Positions 45,801 through 53,518 of a stretch of DNA of 64,000 nucleotides are shown here, in pieces (position 1 is the stretch's first letter; every line of letters starts with the position of its first letter). Location: positions 1 to 64,000 of the forward strand of contig DATMES010000020.1 of NCBI GenBank assembly GCA_035556555.1, in the 5' to 3' direction. The position numbers were made by a program, and so were the translations under genes. The notes under the pieces are model-generated. The model ran no database searches, was not told the DNA's origin, and saw only the letters and a program-made list of their open reading frames with translations. The stretch is from Frankiaceae bacterium (lineage in GTDB: Bacteria > Actinomycetota > Actinomycetes > BP-191).

Positions 45801-48800
45801 CGCATCAGCCTCGACACGCTGTCGTCGCCGACCGTGCCGACGCCGAGGTTCCAGGCCGACGCGACCGGCAACATCGACCTCTACTTCGTCACCGGCGTCA
45901 CCACCGGCGGCAACCCGGCGGGCACCACGCTGCCGTCGCTGCAGGGCACCGTCCACGTCGGCTTCGGTGTCAACGGGCTCCTCTCGGCCGCCGACGCGGA
46001 CGCCACGGCGTACACCGACATCGGCTACGCCGACCTGCAGATGGACGCGGGCTCGTTCGTCAACGAGTTCATGCAGCCGATCGTCGCGGAGCTCTACGCG
46101 CTGACCCGGCCGTTCAAGACCATCGCCGACATCCTCACCGCGCCGATCCCGGTGCTGAAGGAGATCGCGGCGCTGACCGGCCAGGCCATCGGCACCCTCA
46201 TGGACATCCTGGAGGAGGCGGCGCGCAAGCCGCTCGCGCTCGTGCGCTCGGTCATCAGCGTCACCCAGCTCGTCGCCGACCTCGCGCAGCGCGCGGCCAG
46301 CACGCTCATCGGTCTCGGCTCGTGGAACAACGGCGTGCAGGAGAAGGGCGGCTTCAAGGTCGCCAAGAAGAACGCCACCAAGGGCGCCTGCGGCAAGAAG
46401 GACGACGCCGGTGCCAAGCAGCCGAAGGACTGCCAGAAGCAGTTCAAGCAGGACGGCACGACGTACAAGCAGAAGACCGTCCAGCTCGAGAACTGCCCCG
46501 CCAACGGCTGCACCGGCAAGGAGCTGGCGCGGACGATGACCCGCGGCAAGACCATCCAGAAGTTCGACGGCATGGGCATCTCGTTCCCGTTCCTGAACGA
46601 CGCCGCGTCGGTCATGGGCCTGCTCGTCGGCGAGAACGTCACGCTGGTCCGCTTCGACACCGGCGCGTTCGGCGTCTCGGCGTCGCTGGCGTACTCGTGG
46701 GGTCCGTTCATGGCCGGCCCGGTGCCCGTCGACATCTCGATCGGCGCCACCATCGGCCTGTCCGCGCGGTTCGCGGTGGGCTACGACACGCGCGGCATCA
46801 TGAACGTCCTCAAGCAGGACCGTGACTCGTTCGACCCGAGCGCACTCGTAGACGGCATCTTCCTCGACGACCTCGACGCGGCCGGCACCGACGTCCCCGA
46901 GATCAAGCTGACGTTCGTCGTCACGCTCGGCGCGTCCGTCTCCATCAGCATCTTCAAGGTCGGCCTGTACGGCGGCGTCGGCATCACCATCAACTTCGAC
47001 CTCGTCGACCCCGACAACGACGGCAAGCTCTACATCGACGAGATCGAGGAGTTCAAGGACAACCCGATCTGCCTGTTCCGCGTGGAGGGCCTGCTCGACT
47101 TCTTCTTCGGCTTCTTCGTCGAGGTGGACCTCAAGCTGTGGAGCAAGAGATGGGAGTTCGAGCTGTTCCGGCTCAAGCCGCCCATCAAGCTGTTCGAGGT
47201 CGAGTGCGAACGCTTCGAGCCCGACCTCGCCGTGCACCAGTCCGGCAACCTGCGGCTCAACATCGGTGACGTCGACGACGGCGCAGGGCACACGTACGCC
47301 TTCAACAGGCACTACAAGTCCACGCGGACGCAGGAGAAGTTCGTCGTCCGCCAGCTCGAGCCCGTGACCGCGGGCCAGTCCACCGACGTGCAGGTCGAGT
47401 TCAGCGGCCTCGTGCAGAACGACACCGTCCCCGCCGGTGGACGCATCGTCGCCAACAGCGGCACCGGCAACGACGTCATCGAGCTCGCGTCCGGTGCGAC
47501 CGAGGCCGGCGTGGAGATCCCGTTCACCATCGCCTCGACCATCGACGCCGGCGCAGGTGACGACAAGGTCACCACCGGCGGCGGCAACGACACCGTCAAC
47601 GGCGGCGAGGGCGCCGACAAGGTCACGACCGGCCTCGGCGACGACACCGCCGACGGCGACGCCGGCAACGACGTCCTCGACGGCGGCATCGGTGACGACG
47701 TCCTCGACGGCGACGGCGGCGACGACAAGGTCAACGGCAACGCGGGCAGCGACTTCGTCCGCGGCGGCGCCGACAACGACTCCCTCAACGGCGGCCCAGG
47801 CCTCAACGCCACCCAGGCAGCCACCGCGCGGACGCGCAACCCGGCCCTCACGGCCGCGGGCGCGCTGACGCTGCTCGACGGCCGCGACGTGGTCGTCGGC
47901 GACGGCGGCGCGGACACGCTGTCCGGCCACTTCGCCGGTGACTACCTGTTCGGCGGCGCGTTCAGCGGCACGTCCACCCCGACGACCGACCGCGCGCGCC
48001 TCGAGGACCTGACCGGCTCGGCCACGACGTTCTCGTTCGACACGGCGTGCGCCGCGGCGAGCACCGACGGCAACGACCAGCTCCAGGGCGAGGCCGGCAA
48101 CGACGTCCTCGTCGGCGACGCCGGCGACGACAACCTCGCGGGCGGGCCCGACAACGACTCGCTCTGCGGCGGCACCGGCCACGACTTCGTCGAGGGCGAC
48201 AGCGCGAACACCACGGTCCCCGGCAACGACGTCCTCCGCGGCGGCTCCGGCTCCGACCAGCTCCTCGCGCGCGGCGGCACCGACGTCCTCGACGGCGGCC
48301 CCGGTGACGACCTCGTCGACGCCGGCGACGGCGACGACAAGGCGACCGGCGGCACCGGCTCCGACGCGGTCGACGCCGGCAGCGGCTCCGACATCGTCGT
48401 CGGCGACACCGGCACGATCTCCGGCTCCGCGGTCATCGCGACCACCGGCGCCGACGTGAAGGCGCTCGTCACCCGTGACACCGGCACCGACGCGGCGTCG
48501 AGCACGACGCCGATCGCCTGCCGCGCGTCCGCCAACGTCCGCGCCGACGGCACCCTCGACCTCGACGGTGACGGCGACACGGACAGCGGCCGGTTCCTCG
48601 GCAGGCTCGTCACCGCGGGCGTCGTGATGCACGACGGCGGCGGGACGTTCAACGGCACCCTCGGGGACCGCGTCGTCACCAACGGCGTCGTCCAGGGCGG
48701 CATGGCGTCCGTCGCGGGCATCTCCATGGCGCGCGCCGCGGCCAACGGCCTCTCGTCCGACTGCGTGCTCGCGGGCAGCGGCAACGACGCGGTCTTCGCC

Positions 48801-51800
48801 GGCCCCGGCGACGACACCGTCATCGGCGACGCGGGCCGCGACTTCCTCGCGGGCGACAGCGGCGCGGACTTCCTGCGCGGCTACCAGGACGCCGACGAGA
48901 TCGACGCCGGCAGCGGCGCCGACGACGTCTACGGCGACACCGGCGACGACGTGGTCGACGGCGGTGCCGACAACGACACCGTCCACGGCGGCATCGGCGA
49001 CGACACGGCGTTCGGCGGTCCCGGCCACGACGCGGTCTCCGGTGAGGACGGCGCCGACACGCTCATCGGCGGCTCCACCACCGCCGCGACCGCGGACGGC
49101 AACGACACCATCGACGGCGGCGCCGACGCCGACGTCATCGCGGGCGACAACGCGTCACCGGTCACCGGCGGCGTGACGCTGCACGACCTGTCCGGCGGCT
49201 TCGCCGGCAACGACGTGCTCGGCGGCCAGACCGAGGACGACACGATCTACGGCCAGGGCGCGAACGACACCATCGACGGCCACGAGCAGAACGACACGCT
49301 CTACGGCAACGGCGGCGACGACACCGTCAACGGCAACGGCGGCAACGACCTCATGGCCGGCGGCAGCCACGTCGCGGGCGCGCTCGACGGCAACGACACG
49401 ATGCACGGCAACCAGGGCACCGACACGCTCCTGGGCGACAACGGCGTGCCGGGCACGCTGACGTTCCACGACGGCAACGCCGGCGACGACTCGCTCTGGG
49501 GCGACGAGCAGAACGACCTGGTCTTCGGCGAGGGCGGCTCGGACACCATCCACGGCAACGCCGGCGTCGACCGGCTCGTGGGCGGCTCCGGCACGGCGGG
49601 CCACGCGGACGCGGGCGACACCATCAACGGCAACGACGGCAACGACGTCATCGCCGGCGACAACGCGTCCATCAACGCCGCGCTGGCCGTGACGCTGCAC
49701 GACGCGGCCGGCGGCTTCTCCGGCGGCGACACCATCCACGGTGACGCCGGCGAGGACCGCATCCACGGCCAGGGCAGCGGCGACACCATCCACGGCGACG
49801 CCGACGACGACTTCGTCGAGGGCAACAGCGGCGGCGACACGATCTACGGCGACGGCGGCAACGACCGGCTCGTCGGCGGCAGCGGGTTCTCCGGCCGGGC
49901 TGACGACGGCGACACCATCTCCGGCGGCGACGGTACCGACTCCATCGCCGGTGACAACGCCACCATCGCCACGCTCGGCGTCGTGACGCCGCTCGACCTC
50001 AAGACCGGCGGCGCGCACGTCGGCAGCGAGGCCGGCGACGACACCATCACCGGCGACGCGCACGACGACGTCATCTACGCCACCGGCGGCGACGACAACG
50101 TGCACGGCAACGGCGGCGACGACTACGTCGAGGGCGGGTCCGGCGCGGACACCCTCTACGGCGACGACGGCATCGACGAGATCATGGGCGGCTCCTCGAC
50201 CGAGGACGTCCGCGACGGCGGGGACACGATCTCCGGCGGCAACGACGCCGACGTCCTGACCGGCGACAACGCGAGGTTCGGCTCCGTCGTGCTGCTCGAC
50301 CTGCGGGAGAGCGGCGGCACCGTTGCGCACGAGGCCGGCGGCGACACGATCAACGGCGACGCCGCGAACGACCTCATCTACGGCCAGTCCGGCAACGACA
50401 CGCTGCACGGCGACGCCGGCGACGACTACGTCGAGGGCAACGCCGGCGACGACACGATCAACGGCAACGCCGGCACCGACCGGATCGTCGGCGGCAGCGG
50501 CGTCGACGACGGCGGCCTCGCGGGCGCGGTCCGCGAGCTGCGCAACATGCTCGACGGCGCCGACGCCATCCACGGCAACGAGGACGACGACGTTGCCGTC
50601 GGCGACAACGCGAAGATCGCCGCGAACGGCACCGTCACGCTCTACGACGAGGACGGCTCCGGCGCGGCCGGGCCGCCCGTCGACGTGAGCGGCGGCGACA
50701 CCATGGACGGCGACGCCGGGCTCGACCGGCTCTACGGCCAGGGCGGCGGCGACACCATGCGCGGCGGCACCGAGACCGACCGCATGGAGGGCAACAGCGG
50801 CGCCGACACCATGCACGGCAACGACCACGACGACGTCATGGTCGGCGGCACGACCCGTGACGGCTCCATCGAGGACGCCGGCGACACCATGACCGGCGGC
50901 ACCGGCATCGACGTCATGCTCGGCGACAACGGTGTGGTGACGGGCAGTGGCAGCACCGCGAAGTGGACGTTCCACGACCTCGACCCGGCAGGTGCCGGGC
51001 CGCACGCGGCCGCCGACCTGGCGGGCGACGACACGATGGACGGCGACGCGGGCACGGACTGGATGTTCGGGCAGAGCGGCGACGACACGATGTCGGGCGG
51101 CACCGAGGACGACCGCATGCAGGGCAACGGCGGCGACGACACGATGGCCGGCGACGCCGGCGCGGACGACGTCGTCGGCGGCAGCGCGGTCCACTACGTC
51201 GGCAGCACGCTGACGGCGCTGACCGACAAGGTCGACGGTGCCGACACCATCACCGGCGCCGACGGCGCCGACGTGGTCGTCGGTGACAACGGCCGCATCG
51301 ACCGTACGGGCGCCACCGACCCCAACACCGGGTCGGCGGTCCGGACGACGACGCTGTTCGATGTGGCGGTCGCGGGTCAGCCGCAGCCCCCGGTCAACGC
51401 CTCCGGCGCGGACACCGTCAACGGCGACGGCGGCCGCGACCTCGTCTTCGGCGGCGGCGCGGACGACACGCTCCACGGCGACAACGGCGACGACCACGTC
51501 GAGGGCAACGCCGGTGCCGACACCATCACCGGCGACGCGCACGACGACGACCTCGTCGGCGGCGGCTCCTCGCTCGCCAACGGCGTCGTCCGGCACACGC
51601 CGCCTGCCGTCACCACCGCGGCCACGGTCACGAACCTGGCCGACGGCGACGACACCATCGACGGCGGCACCGGCGAGGACGCGGTCCTCGGCGACAACGG
51701 CGTCGTGGCGCGGACCGTGACGACGCTGGGGGCGTGGACGTACCACGCGGCGCCGTTCGCGGAGATCCCGAAGCGCACCGTCCAGGCGCCGACGCTGCAC

Positions 51801-52703
51801 GAGGTGGCGGGGGCGTACGGCGACGACACCGTCACCGGTGCCGCGGGTCACGACGAGCTGCACGGCGAGCTCGGCGACGACACGATCGCCGGTGACGCCG
51901 GCGACGACGCGCTGCACGGCGACCTCGGCCGTTTCACGGTCTCGGTCAACGGCAAGGGCACCGGCCAGAACGGCATCGCGGCGAAGGTCATCACCGACTC
52001 CGCGAAGTTCCTGTCCGAGACGATCAACTCGACCAACTCACTGCAGCGCGACGCGCAGCTGTACGACATCCCCGTCGGCGGCGACGACGTCCTCGACGGC
52101 GGGGCGGGCAACGACGCCATCCACGCCGGTGCCGGCAACGACACCGCCAACGGCAACGCCGGTGCCACCGACACCGACGCCGACCTGCGGGCCGTCTGCG
52201 CGGCGACGATCGTGTCGACGTGCGACCGCGACGCCATCTTCGGCGACGACGGCGACGACTGGCTCTGGGGCGGCCCGGACAAGGACCACGTCTGGGGCGG
52301 CTACGGCAGCGACCACCTCGACGTGGTCCGCCCGGGCGTCACGAACCCGATCGCGAAGTTCGTCGGGCCCGACGTCCTCTACGGCGGCTGGCAGCAGGAC
52401 GCCCTCCAGGGCGACCTGACCTCACCCAACCCGAACAACGTCGACAAGCTCATCGACTCCACCGGCGTCTACAACATCTACTACGTCTGCGAAGGCGCGT
52501 ACGGCGGCCACAGCGTCGTCCGCTCGCCGTCGCCGTCGATGCAGAGCACGTTGCAGACGCTCGCCACCGCGGACGGGGCGCTGTCCGTCGCGACGCGAGG
52601 CAGCAGCGGGTTCAACGAGGTGTCGATGGTGTTCACGAACGAGTTCTCCCAGAACAGCTCTCCGGCGTTCCTCGACTCGCCTGGGCACTTCATCTGCGGG
52701 TAG
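39876..52703 (+). CDS. Giant secreted calcium-binding RTX protein (4,275 residues)
   Basis: One uninterrupted gene with GAGGGG 7 bases before its ATG. Residues 1-32 are a Sec signal peptide (AVTVLLSSAVVLYGLPSLPA, then ATA-AS). Residues about 35-2540 are a beta-rich stalk without close known family; they include at least six cysteine-paired modules (about 808-1610; pattern SCxVxxxTGxxxTC ... WxxGDxYxV), a helical segment (about 2060-2145) and a canonical EF-hand loop DPDNDGKLYIDE (2378-2389). Residues about 2555-4150 are RTX calcium repeats (GGxGxDxxx) organised from about 3055 to 3970 in nine super-repeats. The last 125 residues are a unique cysteine-containing end. RTX proteins usually leave Gram-negative cells by type I secretion with a C-terminal signal; here export is by Sec. 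No wall anchor is visible. A role in adhesion, a calcium-stabilised surface layer or polymer binding is inference. Confidence 0.93.
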   Translation: MKRGVASRSAVTVLLSSAVVLYGLPSLPATAASPGTPEAIGTAHGVASLTAALDTMADHPAFATKLPLTDRSPADILGFPTLFTRTLGLDMAAFDGDYADLKNAIEAASETGVTYTVPGGITESGDVATFTIHAVVHKTQNVPISYVRPGSDPDAANPRPAISVHGTDTAGVGTVPVGMTLTADLPLRMDKAVLAADGVTIDVPNALTLDPTATTLTLATDANSSRTGLSFTSRYGFTDVTVTGRAAYDLAGSTVFTDPDASGAVTQDEWTNTLLPDWAAFSLTDTAGTTPSVDVALTFASSLLPSGTDGGTITYADAGAPTYVDLRPLNPTATAPSAPVVSLANLEPFTRVGADDALTGLSQFSAAMAGAQARIDQRLPLLDKRFSDAFSPAGQLQDLVERQGSAAIVCGKANTQPPTGADLAGTTWYCQAVTQSEVTNVSWKRADGTTTGITGATTATTAGPAPTTNITVANVTGEPDVKVSFDVTAQQADGTMATQTFTAEPRIRSAQELQTALDALEGSTITVAYDRVAEKLTYAVGISKDPASMTTGYDVGDALRPKTGLSGLTTAATATLDLGTIGLSGTYGLLLQNDLAALDSDALNGQVDRYFAQFGSGPEVSVASATVSGATGDVFSGKVGYLGVNATTTSWALAPVATGNVLSADLGLDAAHPVAGADSVTIANAVGLRRLLALASPVTPAFNLKYDAAFDVAASGSLSALTTGTDQASVTAAWHDFGPATRPVATPNTAYETYLKLFDVLPLVEGKATNASKSTVTLTDSAADFTTAFGHTIAAGSPLPATLQNATTGATCDNVVVTNATTLTCNISSSVDDGTTAGATLAGMSGGRRLSVRTGTASNGTPTYADADGATVTEAVTTDNNWRAGDMWRVSGDQDALRTLLLENLYDIANRLDLNTEPGYITPLPMLGKAPRDLTPQFAQLRDVAAKIGERVPVTAQAPSWAPGKAYALNDLVLPSVSVAGTPLLYKATAAGTSGATAPNFPSTVGGTVTDGGVTWTAVSPAPVPPATLQDLVSALTTEMGAITTANGVTLSAASVGVTLARFTHTMPDGSTKSNKPHAQLAVTWNGADTVDAPVRMELTGLSALDLHGIADEAGAVGAFDIATTSSAKIRFAVPLAPDIPSGDVVVRADTGITSLTATVDSSTVDFTGSVGSMGLTLGTGARLFGRHDPVTGTHTADSPLTGTLTPFTLSGTADTGSATNQLVDNDVDFVARGVMTGATVTSGGKTCSVTAIAQHTLTCQLSDSVAWASGAAYSLSQLGHATRATASGLSAPGFSGLITGDVIRQGTANCTVGAGTAKTTTTIDCPISSGTWDATKTFTVERAATLTDGDRTGDATAADDVRAFTSFLSAGVAGTTVTNTTEAGASCAVGPITGTTVSCTSGTALSGGKTWTKDDVYRLDLGDPTKVLVDPGTGFDGMGLVGRTVWNRTDNASCVVTAATGDSLTCGTALTSSGNWDAGDYYEVQGPGIAKASLTTWNLTGAVDDDPAAYTAPANLAVSATGPLFDPSCSDGIGLSPTTGDACALLAAQVRDPNAPHGTATAVAGNVVTTTVPAAVVVGTTIRNETADFSCVVTAKTGTTAFTCPAPSGKSWATGNAWRADDGKFLGVLKYSADFTSGVSAASGLGAAFTEAIAGDEPLEFSLLTVAMGLLKGYVEDGLDGTLAAEPFPLIGLDRTAGSHVMDGLQALEDELASLPVPAFQSGPNSITGFKASIETYLANAIDNAGSSLMKVLSPKTTADNNTGVKVILDCKTTPNAATTHPCADGTDSDENIVDVRVQTTIGGDAAAAPKLTKGCGNCDSAIASIDLPRFDAGLPGLEIDGPNGLEAEVAWTFDVDFGMARDVGPYIGVNKADATDAALEVAASVHLPDAGSCTTADVPAGAKAGQTAETGAANSGFSNTRCYQATLGLLQGIIYDGTGDPLSASDGTNADRTGLALKATLDFGLAAASDAKGRISLDTLSSPTVPTPRFQADATGNIDLYFVTGVTTGGNPAGTTLPSLQGTVHVGFGVNGLLSAADADATAYTDIGYADLQMDAGSFVNEFMQPIVAELYALTRPFKTIADILTAPIPVLKEIAALTGQAIGTLMDILEEAARKPLALVRSVISVTQLVADLAQRAASTLIGLGSWNNGVQEKGGFKVAKKNATKGACGKKDDAGAKQPKDCQKQFKQDGTTYKQKTVQLENCPANGCTGKELARTMTRGKTIQKFDGMGISFPFLNDAASVMGLLVGENVTLVRFDTGAFGVSASLAYSWGPFMAGPVPVDISIGATIGLSARFAVGYDTRGIMNVLKQDRDSFDPSALVDGIFLDDLDAAGTDVPEIKLTFVVTLGASVSISIFKVGLYGGVGITINFDLVDPDNDGKLYIDEIEEFKDNPICLFRVEGLLDFFFGFFVEVDLKLWSKRWEFELFRLKPPIKLFEVECERFEPDLAVHQSGNLRLNIGDVDDGAGHTYAFNRHYKSTRTQEKFVVRQLEPVTAGQSTDVQVEFSGLVQNDTVPAGGRIVANSGTGNDVIELASGATEAGVEIPFTIASTIDAGAGDDKVTTGGGNDTVNGGEGADKVTTGLGDDTADGDAGNDVLDGGIGDDVLDGDGGDDKVNGNAGSDFVRGGADNDSLNGGPGLNATQAATARTRNPALTAAGALTLLDGRDVVVGDGGADTLSGHFAGDYLFGGAFSGTSTPTTDRARLEDLTGSATTFSFDTACAAASTDGNDQLQGEAGNDVLVGDAGDDNLAGGPDNDSLCGGTGHDFVEGDSANTTVPGNDVLRGGSGSDQLLARGGTDVLDGGPGDDLVDAGDGDDKATGGTGSDAVDAGSGSDIVVGDTGTISGSAVIATTGADVKALVTRDTGTDAASSTTPIACRASANVRADGTLDLDGDGDTDSGRFLGRLVTAGVVMHDGGGTFNGTLGDRVVTNGVVQGGMASVAGISMARAAANGLSSDCVLAGSGNDAVFAGPGDDTVIGDAGRDFLAGDSGADFLRGYQDADEIDAGSGADDVYGDTGDDVVDGGADNDTVHGGIGDDTAFGGPGHDAVSGEDGADTLIGGSTTAATADGNDTIDGGADADVIAGDNASPVTGGVTLHDLSGGFAGNDVLGGQTEDDTIYGQGANDTIDGHEQNDTLYGNGGDDTVNGNGGNDLMAGGSHVAGALDGNDTMHGNQGTDTLLGDNGVPGTLTFHDGNAGDDSLWGDEQNDLVFGEGGSDTIHGNAGVDRLVGGSGTAGHADAGDTINGNDGNDVIAGDNASINAALAVTLHDAAGGFSGGDTIHGDAGEDRIHGQGSGDTIHGDADDDFVEGNSGGDTIYGDGGNDRLVGGSGFSGRADDGDTISGGDGTDSIAGDNATIATLGVVTPLDLKTGGAHVGSEAGDDTITGDAHDDVIYATGGDDNVHGNGGDDYVEGGSGADTLYGDDGIDEIMGGSSTEDVRDGGDTISGGNDADVLTGDNARFGSVVLLDLRESGGTVAHEAGGDTINGDAANDLIYGQSGNDTLHGDAGDDYVEGNAGDDTINGNAGTDRIVGGSGVDDGGLAGAVRELRNMLDGADAIHGNEDDDVAVGDNAKIAANGTVTLYDEDGSGAAGPPVDVSGGDTMDGDAGLDRLYGQGGGDTMRGGTETDRMEGNSGADTMHGNDHDDVMVGGTTRDGSIEDAGDTMTGGTGIDVMLGDNGVVTGSGSTAKWTFHDLDPAGAGPHAAADLAGDDTMDGDAGTDWMFGQSGDDTMSGGTEDDRMQGNGGDDTMAGDAGADDVVGGSAVHYVGSTLTALTDKVDGADTITGADGADVVVGDNGRIDRTGATDPNTGSAVRTTTLFDVAVAGQPQPPVNASGADTVNGDGGRDLVFGGGADDTLHGDNGDDHVEGNAGADTITGDAHDDDLVGGGSSLANGVVRHTPPAVTTAATVTNLADGDDTIDGGTGEDAVLGDNGVVARTVTTLGAWTYHAAPFAEIPKRTVQAPTLHEVAGAYGDDTVTGAAGHDELHGELGDDTIAGDAGDDALHGDLGRFTVSVNGKGTGQNGIAAKVITDSAKFLSETINSTNSLQRDAQLYDIPVGGDDVLDGGAGNDAIHAGAGNDTANGNAGATDTDADLRAVCAATIVSTCDRDAIFGDDGDDWLWGGPDKDHVWGGYGSDHLDVVRPGVTNPIAKFVGPDVLYGGWQQDALQGDLTSPNPNNVDKLIDSTGVYNIYYVCEGAYGGHSVVRSPSPSMQSTLQTLATADGALSVATRGSSGFNEVSMVFTNEFSQNSSPAFLDSPGHFICG
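47540..52330 (+). repeat. RTX nonapeptide array with nine super-repeats
   Basis: Coding repeats in the RTX giant. The 9-residue unit is GGxGxDxUx with G, N and D dominant (for example GGNDTVNGG). From about 49040 to 51780 they form nine larger units of about 90-135 residues, each containing VGGS- or MGGS-type and GDNA- or GDNG-type words followed by a short TLxD strand. DNA-level repeats such as GGCGACGACACC and GGCAACGAC follow from the protein repeats. Confidence 0.88.
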
Positions 52704-52729
52704 GGGTTCTTCTTCGCAGGGTCGGTGAG

Positions 52730-52788
52730 GGGGTGCCCCCACCCCGCTAGTTCCGCGAGCTCCCTTGGTCGCGGGGTGGGGGCACCCC
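52730..52788. terminator. Strong terminator after the RTX giant
   Basis: GGGGTGCCCCCACCCCGC (52730-52747) and GCGGGGTGGGGGCACCCC (52771-52788) are a perfect 18-base inverted repeat with a 23-base loop, 27 bases after the stop. It is the strongest hairpin in the window. Confidence 0.85.
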
Positions 52789-52820
52789 TCCCCTCCCACC
52801 GGAGTTTCGGGGCCCGGTGC

Positions 52821-52872
52821 CGTTCTTTGATGATCACCGTGCTCGAGACCGGCTGCTTGCCTGCAGAGAACG
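52821..52872. repeat. 52-base dispersed repeat, copy 2
   Basis: This matches 29157-29208 at 41 of 52 positions without gaps and has the same CGTTC...GAACG ends. It lies between the giant gene's terminator and the operator of the ArsR-type repressor. Confidence 0.65.
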
Positions 52873-52886
52873 AGGGCACCGCAGAC

Positions 52887-52918
52887 TGCAAAGAAGTCTT
52901 TGCAAAGAAGTCTTTGCA
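52887..52918. promoter_or_regulatory. Two overlapping palindromes: operator of the ArsR-type repressor
   Basis: TGCAAAGAAGTCTTTGCA occurs at 52887-52904 and 52901-52918, sharing TGCA. Each copy has arms TGCAAAGA/TCTTTGCA around a 2-base centre. A promoter (-35-like TTTGCA 52899-52904, 17 bases, TAGGGT 52922-52927) overlaps them, and the ATG follows 7 bases after the -10, which suggests a leaderless, autorepressed transcript. Confidence 0.75.
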
Positions 52919-52933
52919 GTGTAGGGTCGCCGC

Positions 52934-53518
52934 ATGGTCGACAGGAACCCGGAGCTCGGGCTGGAGCAGGTCAGGGCCCTCACCCACCCGTTGCGGATCG
53001 CGATCCTCCGCGCGCTTCGCAGCCACGGGCCCGCCACGGCCACCGCGCTCGGCAAGCGGCTGAACGAGAGCAGCGGGTCGATGTCGTACCACCTGCGGCA
53101 GCTCGAGAAGCACGGGTTCGTCGAGGAGGTCCCCGACTCCGGTGACGGGCGGGACCGCTGGTGGCGGCCGGCGTTCGGCGGCCACAAGGTCGAGCCCGCG
53201 CGCTGGGTCGACGACCCGGAGCCGCGCGCCATCGTCGGCGTCTACCAGCAGCACGTCGTGGCCAACCACCACGAGCGCGCCGCGGCGTTCGTCACGCAGC
53301 AGACCGCCGGCGAGTGGAGCCGCGACTGGGTGGAGGCCGCCGACATGAGCGACTTCCGGCTGCGCCTGACGCCCGCCCAGCTCATGCGCCTGCACCAGCG
53401 GATCCACGCGCTCGTCGAGTCGTTCGGGAAGTACGACTCCCCGGGCGCGGTGGACGTCACCGTGCAGGTCGAGGCGTTCCCGCTGCGGACGCGACCGTTC
53501 ACCGAGGAGGAGTCGTGA
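52934..53518 (+). CDS. ArsR-type winged-helix repressor
   Basis: The 194-residue product has an N-terminal ArsR/HTH_20 winged helix (VRALTHPLRIAILRALRSHG; ATALGKRLNESSGSMSYHLR; QLEKHGFVEEVPDSGDGRDR) and a C-terminal helical domain that probably binds a ligand or dimerises. The metal-binding CxC of metal sensors is absent, so it is more like the drug- or stress-sensing members. It overlaps the MFS gene by 4 bases, so the repressor and pump are one operon. The two overlapping palindromes just upstream are its likely operator. Confidence 0.88.
   Translation: MVDRNPELGLEQVRALTHPLRIAILRALRSHGPATATALGKRLNESSGSMSYHLRQLEKHGFVEEVPDSGDGRDRWWRPAFGGHKVEPARWVDDPEPRAIVGVYQQHVVANHHERAAAFVTQQTAGEWSRDWVEAADMSDFRLRLTPAQLMRLHQRIHALVESFGKYDSPGAVDVTVQVEAFPLRTRPFTEEES

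Noticed and set aside
39794-46825. Long plus-strand frames (39794-44500 and 44504-46825) overlapping the RTX gene
   Set aside because: Arginine/histidine/proline-rich frame shadows without family motifs; the true frame is uninterrupted from 39876.
42576-49028. A 2,150-codon open frame on the minus strand inside the RTX gene, and another of 920 codons at 49155-51917
   Set aside because: Codon-periodic shadows of the plus-strand gene in very GC-rich repeats; products are Val/Gly/Arg/Asp-rich without domains, and the plus strand shows signal peptide and RTX motifs.
47540-52330. Regular short DNA repeats resembling a repeat array such as CRISPR
   Set aside because: They are in-frame RTX codons with no spacers of constant length and no cas genes nearby.
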